DNA from: Flagellimonas spongiicola
GTDB taxonomy: Bacteria; Bacteroidota; Bacteroidia; Flavobacteriales; Flavobacteriaceae
Assembly: GCF_023502425.1 (NCBI RefSeq)
Contig: NZ_JAMFMA010000001.1
Span: 434,001 to 498,000, forward strand
DNA length: 64,000 nt
Reading direction: 5' to 3'
Part shown: positions 16,462 to 26,176 of the stretch, in pieces
Numbering within the stretch: the first letter of the stretch is position 1
How the letters are laid out: each line of letters opens with the position of its first letter
The notes under the pieces: model-generated
Seen by the model: the letters and a program-made list of their open reading frames with translations, nothing else
What the model was told of the DNA's origin: nothing
Database searches by the model: none
Translations under genes and position numbers: made by a program

Positions 16462-18033
16462 ATGGATAGCACTATATTATTGGTTGTGGCGGGGGTAGTA
16501 GGATTGATCATTGGATTCGCAATTGCCAAAATGATGGAGAAAGGAAAAGCCGCTAAGACCATTTCTGGAGCAAAGAAGGAGGCTTCCGATATTGTCAAAG
16601 AAGCAAAAAAAGAAGGTGAAAACATAAAAAAGGATAAAATCTTCCAGGCCAAGGAAAAATTTCTGGAACTAAAGGCCGAACATGAAAAGGTCATCATAAA
16701 TAAGGATAAGAAAATTGCCGAAGCTGAAAAACGAACCCGAGATAAGGAATCACAAATCAGCAATGAACTTACCAAAAACAAAAAACTAAACGATAAACTT
16801 GAAACTAGAATCAAGGAAGTTTCCTATAAAAGTGAGATTCTAGAAAAGAAGCAATCGGAGGTAGAAAAACTTCATAAAAGTCAGGTTCAGCAGCTGGAAG
16901 TAATTTCTGGACTATCCGCTGAAGATGCGAAAAGTCAACTGTTGGAGTCGTTGAAAGAGACAGCCAAGACGGATGCAATGGCTTATCTTCAGAGTACCCT
17001 TGAGGAAGCGAAGCTTACTGCCCAGCAAGAAGCACGAAAAATAGTCATCAATACCATTCAACGCATTGGTACGGAAGAAGCAGTTGAAAACTGTGTTTCC
17101 GTTTTCAATTTGGAATCTGATGATGTTAAAGGACGAATCATTGGTAGGGAAGGACGTAATATCCGTGCCATAGAAGCAGCTACTGGTGTCGAGATTATTG
17201 TAGATGATACGCCAGAAGCCATTATCCTTTCTTGTTTTGATTCCGTGCGTAGGGAAGTAGCACGATTGTCGTTACATCGCTTGGTAACGGACGGAAGAAT
17301 CCATCCTGCACGTATTGAGGAAATCGTTAAAAAGACGGAAAAACAAATCAACGAGGAAATTGCGGAAATCGGTAAACGTACGGTCATTGATTTGGGGATT
17401 CATGGTTTACACCCAGAGTTGATAAAGGCAGTAGGTAGAATGAAATACCGTTCCTCATATGGCCAGAACTTGTTACAACACTCAAGAGAGGTTGCAAAAC
17501 TTTGTGGGGTAATGGCTGCAGAATTGGGACTAAACCCAAAAATTGCCAAAAGAGCAGGTTTATTGCATGACATAGGCAAGGTGCCAAATACCGAGGTTGA
17601 GGTTGAAACCCCACACGCGATTCTTGGTATGCAATGGGCCCAAAAGTATGGCGAAAAGAAAGAGGTGTGCAATGCCATTGGTGCCCACCATGATGAAATA
17701 GAAATGACCACCTTGATTTCTCCAATTGTACAGGTTTGTGATGCTATTAGTGGTGCGCGACCTGGGGCAAGAAGACAAGTATTGGATTCCTACATCCAAC
17801 GTTTGAAAGATTTGGAGGATATTGCGTTTGGTTTCAATGGCGTTCAAAAGGCGTATGCCATTCAAGCAGGAAGAGAGCTTCGGGTAATTGTTGAGAGCGA
17901 AAAAGTAAGCGATGACAAAGCCGCGGAGTTATCTTTTGAGATTTCCCAAAAGATTCAAACAGATATGACCTATCCGGGTCAGGTAAAAGTTACGGTAATT
18001 CGGGAAACGCGTTCAGTTAATGTGGCCAAGTAA
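16462..18033 (+). CDS. rny: Ribonuclease Y
   Basis: 523 aa membrane-anchored endoribonuclease that starts decay of many mRNAs. An N-terminal transmembrane helix (about 5-23), a long charged coiled coil (about 30-190), a KH RNA-binding domain (about 210-275, [15 protein letters not shown]) and an HD domain with HDIGK near 369-373 and AHHDE near 408-412 are all present in the usual order and length. The 6S RNA candidate occupies the upstream gap. Confidence 0.96.
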   Translation: MDSTILLVVAGVVGLIIGFAIAKMMEKGKAAKTISGAKKEASDIVKEAKKEGENIKKDKIFQAKEKFLELKAEHEKVIINKDKKIAEAEKRTRDKESQISNELTKNKKLNDKLETRIKEVSYKSEILEKKQSEVEKLHKSQVQQLEVISGLSAEDAKSQLLESLKETAKTDAMAYLQSTLEEAKLTAQQEARKIVINTIQRIGTEEAVENCVSVFNLESDDVKGRIIGREGRNIRAIEAATGVEIIVDDTPEAIILSCFDSVRREVARLSLHRLVTDGRIHPARIEEIVKKTEKQINEEIAEIGKRTVIDLGIHGLHPELIKAVGRMKYRSSYGQNLLQHSREVAKLCGVMAAELGLNPKIAKRAGLLHDIGKVPNTEVEVETPHAILGMQWAQKYGEKKEVCNAIGAHHDEIEMTTLISPIVQVCDAISGARPGARRQVLDSYIQRLKDLEDIAFGFNGVQKAYAIQAGRELRVIVESEKVSDDKAAELSFEISQKIQTDMTYPGQVKVTVIRETRSVNVAK

Positions 18034-18108
18034 TTCTGCAGGCTGACTTTTATCATAATTTTCCCGCATAGATAGGGCTAATTTCATGGTAGTTTTAAAT
18101 CAAATATC

Positions 18109-18528
18109 ATGAAAAAGCGAGTTCCTGTTTCCGAGATAATGTCCAGAGATTTGGTCACTTTGACCACAGCAGATGATTTGGTCTATGCTGAAGAATTGTT
18201 CAAGAAAAATCGCATCCGACATATTCCAGTGGTTGCTACGGATAAAATTGTTGGAATGTTGAGTTATACCGATTTACTTCGTATAAGCTTTGCAGATGCC
18301 GTGGATGAGCATGAAGAATCTGTAGATACAATGGTCTACAATATGTTCACAATTTCACAAGTAATGGCCCGTGACGTTGTTAGCGTTACCTCCCAAACAA
18401 CAATTAAAGAAGTGGCGCAATTTTTGGCATCGAAAGACTTTCACGCCCTACCTGTAGTTGATAATGGGAAATTGGTGGGTATTGTAACCACCACTGATTT
18501 AATCAACTACCTACTGGATTTGTATTGA
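18109..18528 (+). CDS. Tandem CBS-domain protein
   Basis: 139 aa made of two CBS motifs: residues about 8-65 (VSEIMSRDLVTLTTADDLVY) and about 80-138 (VMARDVVSVTSQTTIKE, ending VGIVTTTDLINYLL). Such stand-alone pairs bind adenine nucleotides and report on energy state or regulate partners. The partner is unknown. It lies 75 bases after rny and is convergent with the DUF349 gene. Confidence 0.88.
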   Translation: MKKRVPVSEIMSRDLVTLTTADDLVYAEELFKKNRIRHIPVVATDKIVGMLSYTDLLRISFADAVDEHEESVDTMVYNMFTISQVMARDVVSVTSQTTIKEVAQFLASKDFHALPVVDNGKLVGIVTTTDLINYLLDLY

Positions 18529-18549
18529 ATTCCTTAAGAGTTCTGAGGC

Positions 18550-20613
18550 CTATTCCTCTTCCCCGGAAGATTCGGAATTGGTCTCTTCCGCCTCTTTGTT
18601 CCTATTGTTTTTGAGGATGTTCAATTTTTTCAGCTTGGCTTGCCATGTCTCTAAAGACTCTTTATGCTGGTTGATGTTTTTGATAACATCCTTCACCAAC
18701 GGATTATCTTCGGAAGCATTTGAGAAGAATTGCAAATTATTTTCCAATTGCCTTATCTCTGCCTTGCTCTCGTCAATTTTCCTGCGAATAAATGTGCGTT
18801 CGTTGTTGATCGCACGTTCATCATCGGCTTTGGCCAATTCTTGCATTTTATCGCCATAACGCAATAGCTCTGATTCTTGTTTGCTTACGCCAAGCTTTCT
18901 GAACAGGGCATCAACAATTTTGTTGAATTTACCATTAATATGCTTTTTATTGTATGGAATTCTCCCGTAACCTTTCCATTCATTGATGAATCCCTTTAAG
19001 GTCTCAAGGTCTTTTTCATTTTCACCAGTTAGTTGGAACGCCTTTAAGCGATCTAAGCAAGCACTCTTCTTTTCAAAATTCTCGTATTCTGCCTTTTGGG
19101 ATTCATTTTTTTGCGCATGTAATCTGTTGAAATAATGATTGCAAGCGTCTTTGAATTCATTCCATATTTTATCGGAGTATTTCCTAGGTACATGGCCAAT
19201 TTTCTTCCATTCACTTTGAATGCGTTTCATTTCTGGGGTGGCCATTTCGCGATCGTCACTGTCTTTTAATGCCAATGCCAAACCAAGTAAGGCGCGTTTT
19301 TTCTCCAGATTTTCCAGTTGTTCTTTCTTTTGACTTTTATAGAACGCATTTTTGTTTCTATTAAATGTCCTTACAACTTCCTTAAACGCACTCCAAGTTT
19401 GTTCATTCACTTTTTGTGGAACCTTTCCTGCTTTGAAAAAGTCTTCCCTAAGTGCTTCTATTTCCTTTATCTGTTGCTGTAAAGCTCTGTGGTTGTTAGT
19501 CACATTATTGGCAATTTTACCAATCTCCGCTATTATTTCCTGTTTCTTTTCAAGGTTTTTCTCATAAACCTTGTCCATTTCCTGAAAATGCTCCTGTCTG
19601 CGCTGATGCATGGCTTTGGTTGCGTTGCTAAAACGTTCCCAGACTTCTTCGCGTTGCTCTTTGGCGACAGGACCAATATCTTCCTTCCAGATTTTATGTA
19701 ACGTCTGTAATTCTCTGAAGGCCTTACCAAGGTCAGGCTCATTAACAAGCCCTTCAGCGCGTTCCACTAATTTTAATTTTTCTTCAAGGTTGTGCTTGAA
19801 ATCAAGATCTCGAAGCTCTCGATTTAAATGCAGGAAATCGTAAAAAATCTCCATATGATGATGGTACGTACGCCATACATCATTGTAATTATTACGAGGA
19901 ACCGGACCTGCATTACGCCAGTTTTCCTGTAATTCCTTGAAGTTTTTATACGTGGTATTGATGTCTTCTTCAACATTTACCAACCCTTTCAATTCCTCAA
20001 TGATCTCCAATCTGCGTTGCAGGTTGTTTTTGAGAGATTGTTCAAGTTGCTTGTAATACTGATCACGTTTTTCGCGATATTCAGAGAAGACTTCGTTAAA
20101 TTGTCTTTTAGCCACAGAATTGTATCTAAAGTCAATCGCATTTCCTCCGTGGGAGACAAACTCTTCTTTCTTATGCTCAATGAATTCCTGGAACTTCTGG
20201 TCAAATTCGTATTTAATGGAGCTTACATGTTTGCCAATGGCTTGAACTTTCTCGTTCTTCACCAAACGTTGTAGCTCACCCACCAAATTTTCCATGGACA
20301 TGGAATGGTAGTCCAAAAAGGGGATATGATGACGTTTTTCGTTATCCACATCTTCAGCATCTTCCGCATTGGATTCGTCGATTTCCTCAATAGCTTCTTC
20401 AGCTTCTTCGGATTTGGGTACGGCTGCATCCTTCGTTTCCGCAGGTGCTTCTGCCTTCTCCGTTTCTTTTTCTTCCTTTATTTCCTGTACGGGCTCCTCC
20501 GTTGTGTTGGTTTCAGAATTGGGGGATTCTTCTAAATTTGTCTTTTCACTTTCCGTTTGTTGCCCAGTACCACCACCTTCAGTCTCCTGAAGTTTTTGCT
20601 CGTTATCCTGCAT
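18550..20613 (-). CDS. DUF349 repeat protein
   Basis: 687 aa. Residues 1-95 are disordered and very rich in Glu. The remainder is highly helical and holds about five DUF349 repeats, each with a form like EWKKIGHVPRKY, LQENWRNAGPVPR, IWKEDIGPVAKEQ and EWKGYGRIPYNKK, followed by a charged helix with aromatic residues. DUF349 proteins are widespread in Bacteroidota and of unknown role; the repeats suggest a long scaffold. The C-terminal tail is acidic. It appears to be a single-gene unit, with a -7 box 70 bases upstream. Confidence 0.85.
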   Translation of the reverse strand: MQDNEQKLQETEGGGTGQQTESEKTNLEESPNSETNTTEEPVQEIKEEKETEKAEAPAETKDAAVPKSEEAEEAIEEIDESNAEDAEDVDNEKRHHIPFLDYHSMSMENLVGELQRLVKNEKVQAIGKHVSSIKYEFDQKFQEFIEHKKEEFVSHGGNAIDFRYNSVAKRQFNEVFSEYREKRDQYYKQLEQSLKNNLQRRLEIIEELKGLVNVEEDINTTYKNFKELQENWRNAGPVPRNNYNDVWRTYHHHMEIFYDFLHLNRELRDLDFKHNLEEKLKLVERAEGLVNEPDLGKAFRELQTLHKIWKEDIGPVAKEQREEVWERFSNATKAMHQRRQEHFQEMDKVYEKNLEKKQEIIAEIGKIANNVTNNHRALQQQIKEIEALREDFFKAGKVPQKVNEQTWSAFKEVVRTFNRNKNAFYKSQKKEQLENLEKKRALLGLALALKDSDDREMATPEMKRIQSEWKKIGHVPRKYSDKIWNEFKDACNHYFNRLHAQKNESQKAEYENFEKKSACLDRLKAFQLTGENEKDLETLKGFINEWKGYGRIPYNKKHINGKFNKIVDALFRKLGVSKQESELLRYGDKMQELAKADDERAINNERTFIRRKIDESKAEIRQLENNLQFFSNASEDNPLVKDVIKNINQHKESLETWQAKLKKLNILKNNRNKEAEETNSESSGEEE

Positions 20614-20681
20614 TAGTAGTTTCTTTACCTTTTTGGATTGATGATAATTATAGCCAAGTTAACAACTAAATTACCTAATAA

Positions 20682-20689
20682 CAAAAGTA
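20682..20689 (-). promoter_or_regulatory. -7 box upstream of the DUF349 gene
   Basis: On the minus strand, TACTTTTG matches TAnnTTTG and predicts transcription from about 20675, leaving a leader of roughly 60 bases before the ATG at 20613. No -33 TTG is seen at the expected distance. Confidence 0.38.
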
Positions 20690-20754
20690 GTGATTCTTCT
20701 TTTGGGCAGGTTTTGCGGTATTTTTTAAGGAATTGACGGATTTTGGATTAGAAA

Positions 20755-21507
20755 CTAAGGCGTATTCCATATTTCCCAAGCTTTTTCCGCTTGATATTCC
20801 AACATTTTCTGACCATTGATTATTGTTGCTCCATTTAGCGCTCCAAGTTCTAGAAAGGTGGTTTTGGAAGGGTTATAGATTAGGTCAAAAAGTAAATGTT
20901 TTGAAGTGAGATATTCGTAGGGCAGATCAGGCTTGTCTTTTACCTTGGGATAAGTTCCCAAAGGTGTGCAGTTTACAATTACTGTAAATTCTGTTATTAA
21001 TTCCTGGCTAAGCTCCTTGTAGGTTAATTGACCAGGCTTTGAAGATCTGGAAACCAATACATTTTCGATGTTCAACTGTTCCAATGCGTAGGATACCGCT
21101 TTGGACGCACCTCCTGTTCCTAGAATCAGTGCTTTGTTATGCGTTGGTTTCAGTGCGGGTTCCAATGATTTCTGAAATCCGTAATAGTCCGTATTAAAAC
21201 CAATAAGTCCATGCTCAGTAAATCTGATGGTATTTACTGCTCCAATTGATTTAGCGGTATCATCAAGATCCTGGAGGTAGGGCATGACCAACTCCTTGTA
21301 GGGTATAGTAACATTCATTCCCGATAGGCGGTTGTCCGAAATCAATGCTTTAAACTCGGTAATATTTGGAATATCAAAATTTTCATAGCTATGATCATCC
21401 AGTCCCAATGACTCGAATTTTTTGGTAAAATAGCCCTTGGAAAAGGAATAGCTAATGTTTTTACCGAGTAGCCCGAATCTTTTTTCTTTCTTTTCTGTTT
21501 TTCCCAT
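20755..21507 (-). CDS. aroE: Shikimate dehydrogenase
   Basis: 250 aa NADP-dependent enzyme that reduces 3-dehydroshikimate to shikimate in aromatic amino-acid synthesis. Substrate motifs SYSFSKGYF (20-27) and NVTIPYKE with catalytic Lys71, Asp107 in GFNTDYYGF, and the dinucleotide-binding LGTGGASKAV are all present. The chosen ATG makes the gene overlap the upstream DUF368 gene by 47 bases; no later Met precedes the conserved core. It is last in the run TPR-DUF368-DUF368-aroE. Confidence 0.93.
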   Translation of the reverse strand: MGKTEKKEKRFGLLGKNISYSFSKGYFTKKFESLGLDDHSYENFDIPNITEFKALISDNRLSGMNVTIPYKELVMPYLQDLDDTAKSIGAVNTIRFTEHGLIGFNTDYYGFQKSLEPALKPTHNKALILGTGGASKAVSYALEQLNIENVLVSRSSKPGQLTYKELSQELITEFTVIVNCTPLGTYPKVKDKPDLPYEYLTSKHLLFDLIYNPSKTTFLELGALNGATIINGQKMLEYQAEKAWEIWNTP

Positions 21508-22498
21508 ACCAATCCAAAACCAATAATACCAAAACGCCGAGAATAATAAAAACCACTGCCCAATAAGTGTCTATATTGGATAAGCTTGGTAAATAGCGTT
21601 CGTAATTCAAAACAATTTTGTCACCATTACTGTCCAGCAAAGTATTTCCTGCACTGTCCAATTTGTACATGGTTCTTTTCCATGGCCATAAAACACCTAG
21701 GGAGCCGGTAATAAAACCAAGAATCACTGCTGTTGAAATATTCTTGTAATGTTTAAGGACATAGCTCAATAAATGTGAAAAAGTGACCAAACCTGTAGCT
21801 GAACCTAAAGTAAAAACCCCAAGAATCTTCAGTGTTTGCAATCTCTTGGGATTTTCCATAAAACCGAAATCCCCAACCAGCAATTCTGACATGGTATCGT
21901 ACAAAGCATTCACAGAATCCACCAATAGCAAAACATAATTACCAAGTAAAATTAGAATAAAGGAACCTGACAACCCTGGAAGGGTCATCCCTGAGACGCT
22001 GATAATACCGCAGAAAAAGATAAATATCAGATTATCGTTTTCTGTAGCTGGACTTAAAAAGCTAATGGAAATACCCACAACCAGCCCAACAAAACCAAAA
22101 AGGATGTTGCGTTGATTCCAATGATGAAAATCTTTACCGATGTAGTAAATGGAGCCCAATATCATTCCAAAAAAACCAGCCCACACGTAGAGCTCTTTTT
22201 GGGCCAAAAAATAATCCAATACCCTAGAAACACTGAAATAGCTGAAAAGCATTCCTGCAATAAGCAATACCAAAAACTGTCCGTTGGTATATTGGTAGAA
22301 ACTTTTAAACCGACCATTTATGAGCAGTTTAAATGCCTTTCCATTAATCTTTTGTAAGGAATAAATGAATTCTTCATAAAAGCCACCAACAAAGGCAACA
22401 ATTCCTCCCGATACACCTGGCACCTTGTTTGCGGCACCCATGCATAAGCCTTTTATGACCAAAAAGAAATTGTCAAGAAATGTTCTTGGCTGATGCAT
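21461..22498 (-). CDS. DUF368 polytopic membrane protein (PopT family), second copy
   Basis: 345 aa with about 8-9 hydrophobic segments. The duplicated signature GAANKVPGVSGGIVAF near the N-terminus and GMTLPGLSGSFILILLGNY in the middle mark DUF368. Members of this family (PopT) recycle undecaprenyl phosphate across the cytoplasmic membrane for cell wall and envelope polymers. It is 18 bases downstream of a paralog and overlaps aroE. That both copies carry lipid in the same sense is inferred from the family only. Confidence 0.85.
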   Translation of the reverse strand: MHQPRTFLDNFFLVIKGLCMGAANKVPGVSGGIVAFVGGFYEEFIYSLQKINGKAFKLLINGRFKSFYQYTNGQFLVLLIAGMLFSYFSVSRVLDYFLAQKELYVWAGFFGMILGSIYYIGKDFHHWNQRNILFGFVGLVVGISISFLSPATENDNLIFIFFCGIISVSGMTLPGLSGSFILILLGNYVLLLVDSVNALYDTMSELLVGDFGFMENPKRLQTLKILGVFTLGSATGLVTFSHLLSYVLKHYKNISTAVILGFITGSLGVLWPWKRTMYKLDSAGNTLLDSNGDKIVLNYERYLPSLSNIDTYWAVVFIILGVLVLLVLDWYGKNRKERKKIRATR

Positions 22499-22516
22499 GC
22501 TTCTATGATGTTAATC

Positions 22517-23434
22517 CTATTTTTTGGAGGCCGTTCTTTCGAGGATAAAAATAATGGAAAAACCAACAATGGCGAGTATAACTGCGGCGAGCAATTGATT
22601 GTCACCTTCAAATGCTGAAGGCCAAACGTTTATGTCCTTAACCACAACGGTTTTGTCACCATAGGTCCTTGTTTCCAATACCTTTTTCCAAGGCCACACT
22701 TGATTTATGGAGCCTATTATCAGTCCGGTAAGAACAGCAAAAGTTTGAAATTTGTACTTGTTCAACAACCATTTCAAAACCTTGGAAAAACTCAAAAGTC
22801 CAATTACTGCCCCAGAAACGAAAATCAATATCTTTTTGATATCCAAATCTGCAATGGCTGTACTCAATGTGCTATATGCGCCAAGAAGTATAAGGATAAA
22901 CGTACCTGATATACCAGGTAAAATCATTGCGCAAATGGCAATTGCTGCACAGATGAAAAAGTAAAGCTGATTGTCCGAAGCTTCTGAGCTTGGTAAGGTG
23001 GTGAGAAAGTAACCTAGGCCTATGCCCAAAATCAAAAATAATACGGAAGAAAGATTCCATTTTGGTATTTGTTTGCCCATATACCAAATACTGGCTATGA
23101 TCAATCCGAGGAAAAACGACCAAATAAGTATTGGATGGTTCTCAAGAAGGTATTTTGCCAATTTCATGAAGGTCACATAGCTGACCAAAACACCAGCGCC
23201 AAGAGCAAGCACAAAGTTCCCATTTGCTTTGGTCCAGAAATCCTTCAGTTTACCTTGTAAAAGGAGTTTAAGAAGCGCCAAATTTATGTTTCCAATGGTC
23301 CCAACAAGTTCCTCATAAATTCCTGAAACTAAAGCAATGGTGCCACCTGATACACCAGGAACAGCATCAGCTGCACCCATGGCCATACCTTTAAGGCCAA
23401 TCAACACATAATCGACTAATTTGCGTGCTTTCAT
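22517..23434 (-). CDS. DUF368 polytopic membrane protein (PopT family), first copy
   Basis: 305 aa. Signature blocks GAADAVPGVSGGTIALVSG (about 22-40) and ICAMILPGISGTFILILLGAY in the middle show DUF368. It is the more canonical of two tandem copies: Asp replaces Asn before AVPGVSGG, as in most family members, and it lacks the long insertion of the second copy. Its role is probably undecaprenyl phosphate translocation. The gap to the TPR gene upstream is 27 bases, so one operon is likely. Confidence 0.87.
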   Translation of the reverse strand: MKARKLVDYVLIGLKGMAMGAADAVPGVSGGTIALVSGIYEELVGTIGNINLALLKLLLQGKLKDFWTKANGNFVLALGAGVLVSYVTFMKLAKYLLENHPILIWSFFLGLIIASIWYMGKQIPKWNLSSVLFLILGIGLGYFLTTLPSSEASDNQLYFFICAAIAICAMILPGISGTFILILLGAYSTLSTAIADLDIKKILIFVSGAVIGLLSFSKVLKWLLNKYKFQTFAVLTGLIIGSINQVWPWKKVLETRTYGDKTVVVKDINVWPSAFEGDNQLLAAVILAIVGFSIIFILERTASKK

Positions 23435-23461
23435 AATACTCTGAACTGGACTAACGCCTTG

Positions 23462-24862
23462 TTATGTAGATGTTTTTTTTATTTCGGAAACGAAATTTCG
23501 CAACCAAACCATTTTTTGGAATTCTGGAAATTCTTTTTGAAACATGGCGAGTTTATCGATATCCAAGTGCATGGCTTGTGCCAGTTTTTCCTTTGCATTT
23601 AAGAGTTCTCCATTTTTTAGATAAGCTCCGGCAAGTTTATAGGCCATTTCTGCATGTTCAGGGTAAAACTCCATGCCTTGCACCAGGACTTGAATTGTGG
23701 ATGCAAAGTCGTTCAGTTTTAGAAGAACGTCTGCCCAATTCATCCAAGTATCCAATTCGTAATTACCTAAATCCACGGCTTGTTTATAGGAGAAATCCGC
23801 TTCATCAAAATTTTTGAGCGCTAAATAGATTTTAGCACTTCGTTTCCAGTAAATGGGGTTTTCACCGTCTATGTTTATAGCCTTGTTGATGTAATACAAT
23901 GCCTTTTCATAGTTCTGTAACTTATAATGGAAATCCGTAATGGCCAGCCACCCTTTATCCAATAGCGGGTCTTCATGTACCGTGTTGTAATAATAATATT
24001 TGGCCAAGTCGTTATTCCCTAGTTTTTCATGACACCTTCCTATTCGGAGATAGGCATGTGATGTCGGGTCCTCAATGGAGATTGTGGTTTCGTAATTTTC
24101 AATGGCCTCATTATAGCGACCCAATTTCTCCAAGACCTTTGCCTTTTCAAAATAGGCTCCAATAAAAGAATCATCGGAAATAATCGCAAAGTCAAATGAT
24201 GCAAGGGCTTCTGTATACATCTTTTTACTGTAGTATATTTTACCCAATTGATGCCAAGCAACCTCACAATACGGATTGCGCTCCAAATATTCATTCAAGA
24301 AATGGATAGCCCCATCAAAATCCTCCAAGAATTCAAAACAGTAGACTACGTTGTATAGTGATGCATAATCTGAATTATCAAATTCCACACACTTCATGAA
24401 GCTTCGCTTAGCTTTTTCGTAATCATCCATAAAAAGATACTCCATACCCAACAAGGAATGAATGTCTAAACTATTGTCTGCTAGATTCAATGCTTCCAAT
24501 AACAGGTTTACGGCCTCTTGATGATTGTCTTGTTTGGATTGTATATTGGCCCGTTGGATGTATATTTCCTCGTTATGGCTATCGATATTTTGAAGTTCAT
24601 CCAGTAACTGTTCAGCAACTTCATATTTATCCTCAAAAACCAATACCTCCACATGAAGGAGTTTTAATTCTGAAGAGTTGGGATGCTGTTCCAATCCTAT
24701 TTGGATGGCCTTTTTTCCCAAGGAGATTTTGCCGTTGTTCAAGTAATGGTGAATGATTTCCTCGAAGTCCTCCGCGTCAAAAAAATACACATCATCCGTT
24801 TTGAGCATGGACTCAAATTTGCTGATGGATTTATCCGGAAATTCGTTAGAATCTAACGCCAT
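23462..24862 (-). CDS. Tetratricopeptide repeat protein
   Basis: 466 aa without signal peptide, so cytoplasmic. It holds about ten TPR units with the usual pattern of small residues at positions 8 and 20 (for example AWHQLGKIYYSKKMYTEA, AYLRIGRCHEKLGNNDLA, YWKRSAKIYLALKNFDEA). TPR solenoids are scaffolds; the partner is unknown. Its position before the two DUF368 genes and aroE is conserved-looking but has no established meaning. Confidence 0.87.
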   Translation of the reverse strand: MALDSNEFPDKSISKFESMLKTDDVYFFDAEDFEEIIHHYLNNGKISLGKKAIQIGLEQHPNSSELKLLHVEVLVFEDKYEVAEQLLDELQNIDSHNEEIYIQRANIQSKQDNHQEAVNLLLEALNLADNSLDIHSLLGMEYLFMDDYEKAKRSFMKCVEFDNSDYASLYNVVYCFEFLEDFDGAIHFLNEYLERNPYCEVAWHQLGKIYYSKKMYTEALASFDFAIISDDSFIGAYFEKAKVLEKLGRYNEAIENYETTISIEDPTSHAYLRIGRCHEKLGNNDLAKYYYYNTVHEDPLLDKGWLAITDFHYKLQNYEKALYYINKAINIDGENPIYWKRSAKIYLALKNFDEADFSYKQAVDLGNYELDTWMNWADVLLKLNDFASTIQVLVQGMEFYPEHAEMAYKLAGAYLKNGELLNAKEKLAQAMHLDIDKLAMFQKEFPEFQKMVWLRNFVSEIKKTST

Positions 24863-24948
24863 AGTAAGGTGTTTGGTTTAACTATGGACTTAAAATTAGC
24901 CGTTTGCGACTATCAAAAAGTCCGATTTTGGGGTATGTTATCAACAAA

Positions 24949-26142
24949 TTAGTTAACAGCAGTAGGCTTAAATGCATTTAAAATACTGATGATTTGATCA
25001 CAACCTTGTCGGATTTCCTGTTCTGAAATCGTTAATGGAGGAGAGATGCGAACCGCTCTGGGTTCAAACAACAACCAAAATAGTATCAATCTTTTTTGGG
25101 CTGCCGTAAGCACTAAATAATCAGCAATTTCTTTTTTTTCTAATAGCAAGGCAAGCATTAAACCTTTGCCCCTTATTTCTTTAATCAAAGGATGTACCAA
25201 ACACGCCCGAATGAGTTTTTCTTTCTCAAGTGTCTGTGTAATGATTTGGCTTTCAGTAATTTCCTTTAAGGTTGCCAAGCTGGCAGCAGCAATGACAGGA
25301 TTACCTCCAAAGGTGGTGATATGCCCTAATTTTGGATGTTCCTGAAGTGTTTTCATAATCGCCTGAGAGGATACAAATGCGCCAACTGGCAATCCTGCTG
25401 CCATTCCTTTACCGATAACCAAAATATCAGGGGTAATGCCGTAGTGCTCAAAGGCAAATAATTTACCAGTTCTACCAAAGCCTGGTTGTATTTCATCCAA
25501 TATCAACAGGGCGCCAACGTCATCACATCGTTTTCTAACCTCAGTAAGATATCCATCAGTTGGTAGTATGAATCCTGCACCGCCTTGTATGGTTTCCAAA
25601 ACTACGGCAGCAGTTTTCTCTGTAATACCATTCAATTGGTCTTTTGCATTGAATTGAACAAAAGCAACATCTGGTATCAAAGGTCTAAATGCGCTTTTAC
25701 GTTCTTCATAGCCCATTAGACTAAGGCTACCCATGGTGTTTCCGTGATACGCATTTTTAGCGGAAATTACTTGAGAACGACCCGTGTAGCGCCTTGCCAG
25801 TTTAATAGCTCCCTCGATAGCTTCTGTACCCGAGTTGACCAAATAAGTGCAATTCAAGTGGTCTGGTAAAAGACGCGCCAGAAGTTTGGTATATTCCACA
25901 GCTGGACCTTGCACATACTCACCGTAAACCATTACATGCATGTACTTTTCAACTTGCGCTTTAATGGCCTGGGTTACTTTTGGATGACCATGACCTAAAC
26001 TACAGGCAGATACTCCAGCCACAAAATCCAAATGCGCATTACCATCAATGTCATAGATATAGCTCCCCTTTGCATGCGACACTTCCAAGCCCAATGGATG
26101 TGGTGTGGTCTGTGCTTGATATTTGAGAAAATCTTCTTTCAA
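24949..26142 (-). CDS. Class III aminotransferase (acetylornithine/ornithine type)
   Basis: 397 aa PLP enzyme. Motifs in order: VNSGTEAIEGAIKLAR (102-117), AYHGNTMGSLS (131-141), ILDEIQPGFGRTG with Asp216, and the PLP lysine K245 in VIGKGMAAGLPVG. This is the fold of acetylornithine, ornithine and gamma-aminobutyrate aminotransferases; no arginine-pathway gene is adjacent, so substrate is open. It lies 34 bases downstream of ostA and 86 bases upstream of the TPR gene. Confidence 0.9.
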   Translation of the reverse strand: MKEDFLKYQAQTTPHPLGLEVSHAKGSYIYDIDGNAHLDFVAGVSACSLGHGHPKVTQAIKAQVEKYMHVMVYGEYVQGPAVEYTKLLARLLPDHLNCTYLVNSGTEAIEGAIKLARRYTGRSQVISAKNAYHGNTMGSLSLMGYEERKSAFRPLIPDVAFVQFNAKDQLNGITEKTAAVVLETIQGGAGFILPTDGYLTEVRKRCDDVGALLILDEIQPGFGRTGKLFAFEHYGITPDILVIGKGMAAGLPVGAFVSSQAIMKTLQEHPKLGHITTFGGNPVIAAASLATLKEITESQIITQTLEKEKLIRACLVHPLIKEIRGKGLMLALLLEKKEIADYLVLTAAQKRLILFWLLFEPRAVRISPPLTISEQEIRQGCDQIISILNAFKPTAVN

Positions 26143-26176
26143 ATCGTTTGCAGTGGATTAATCTGTAACTGGTAAA

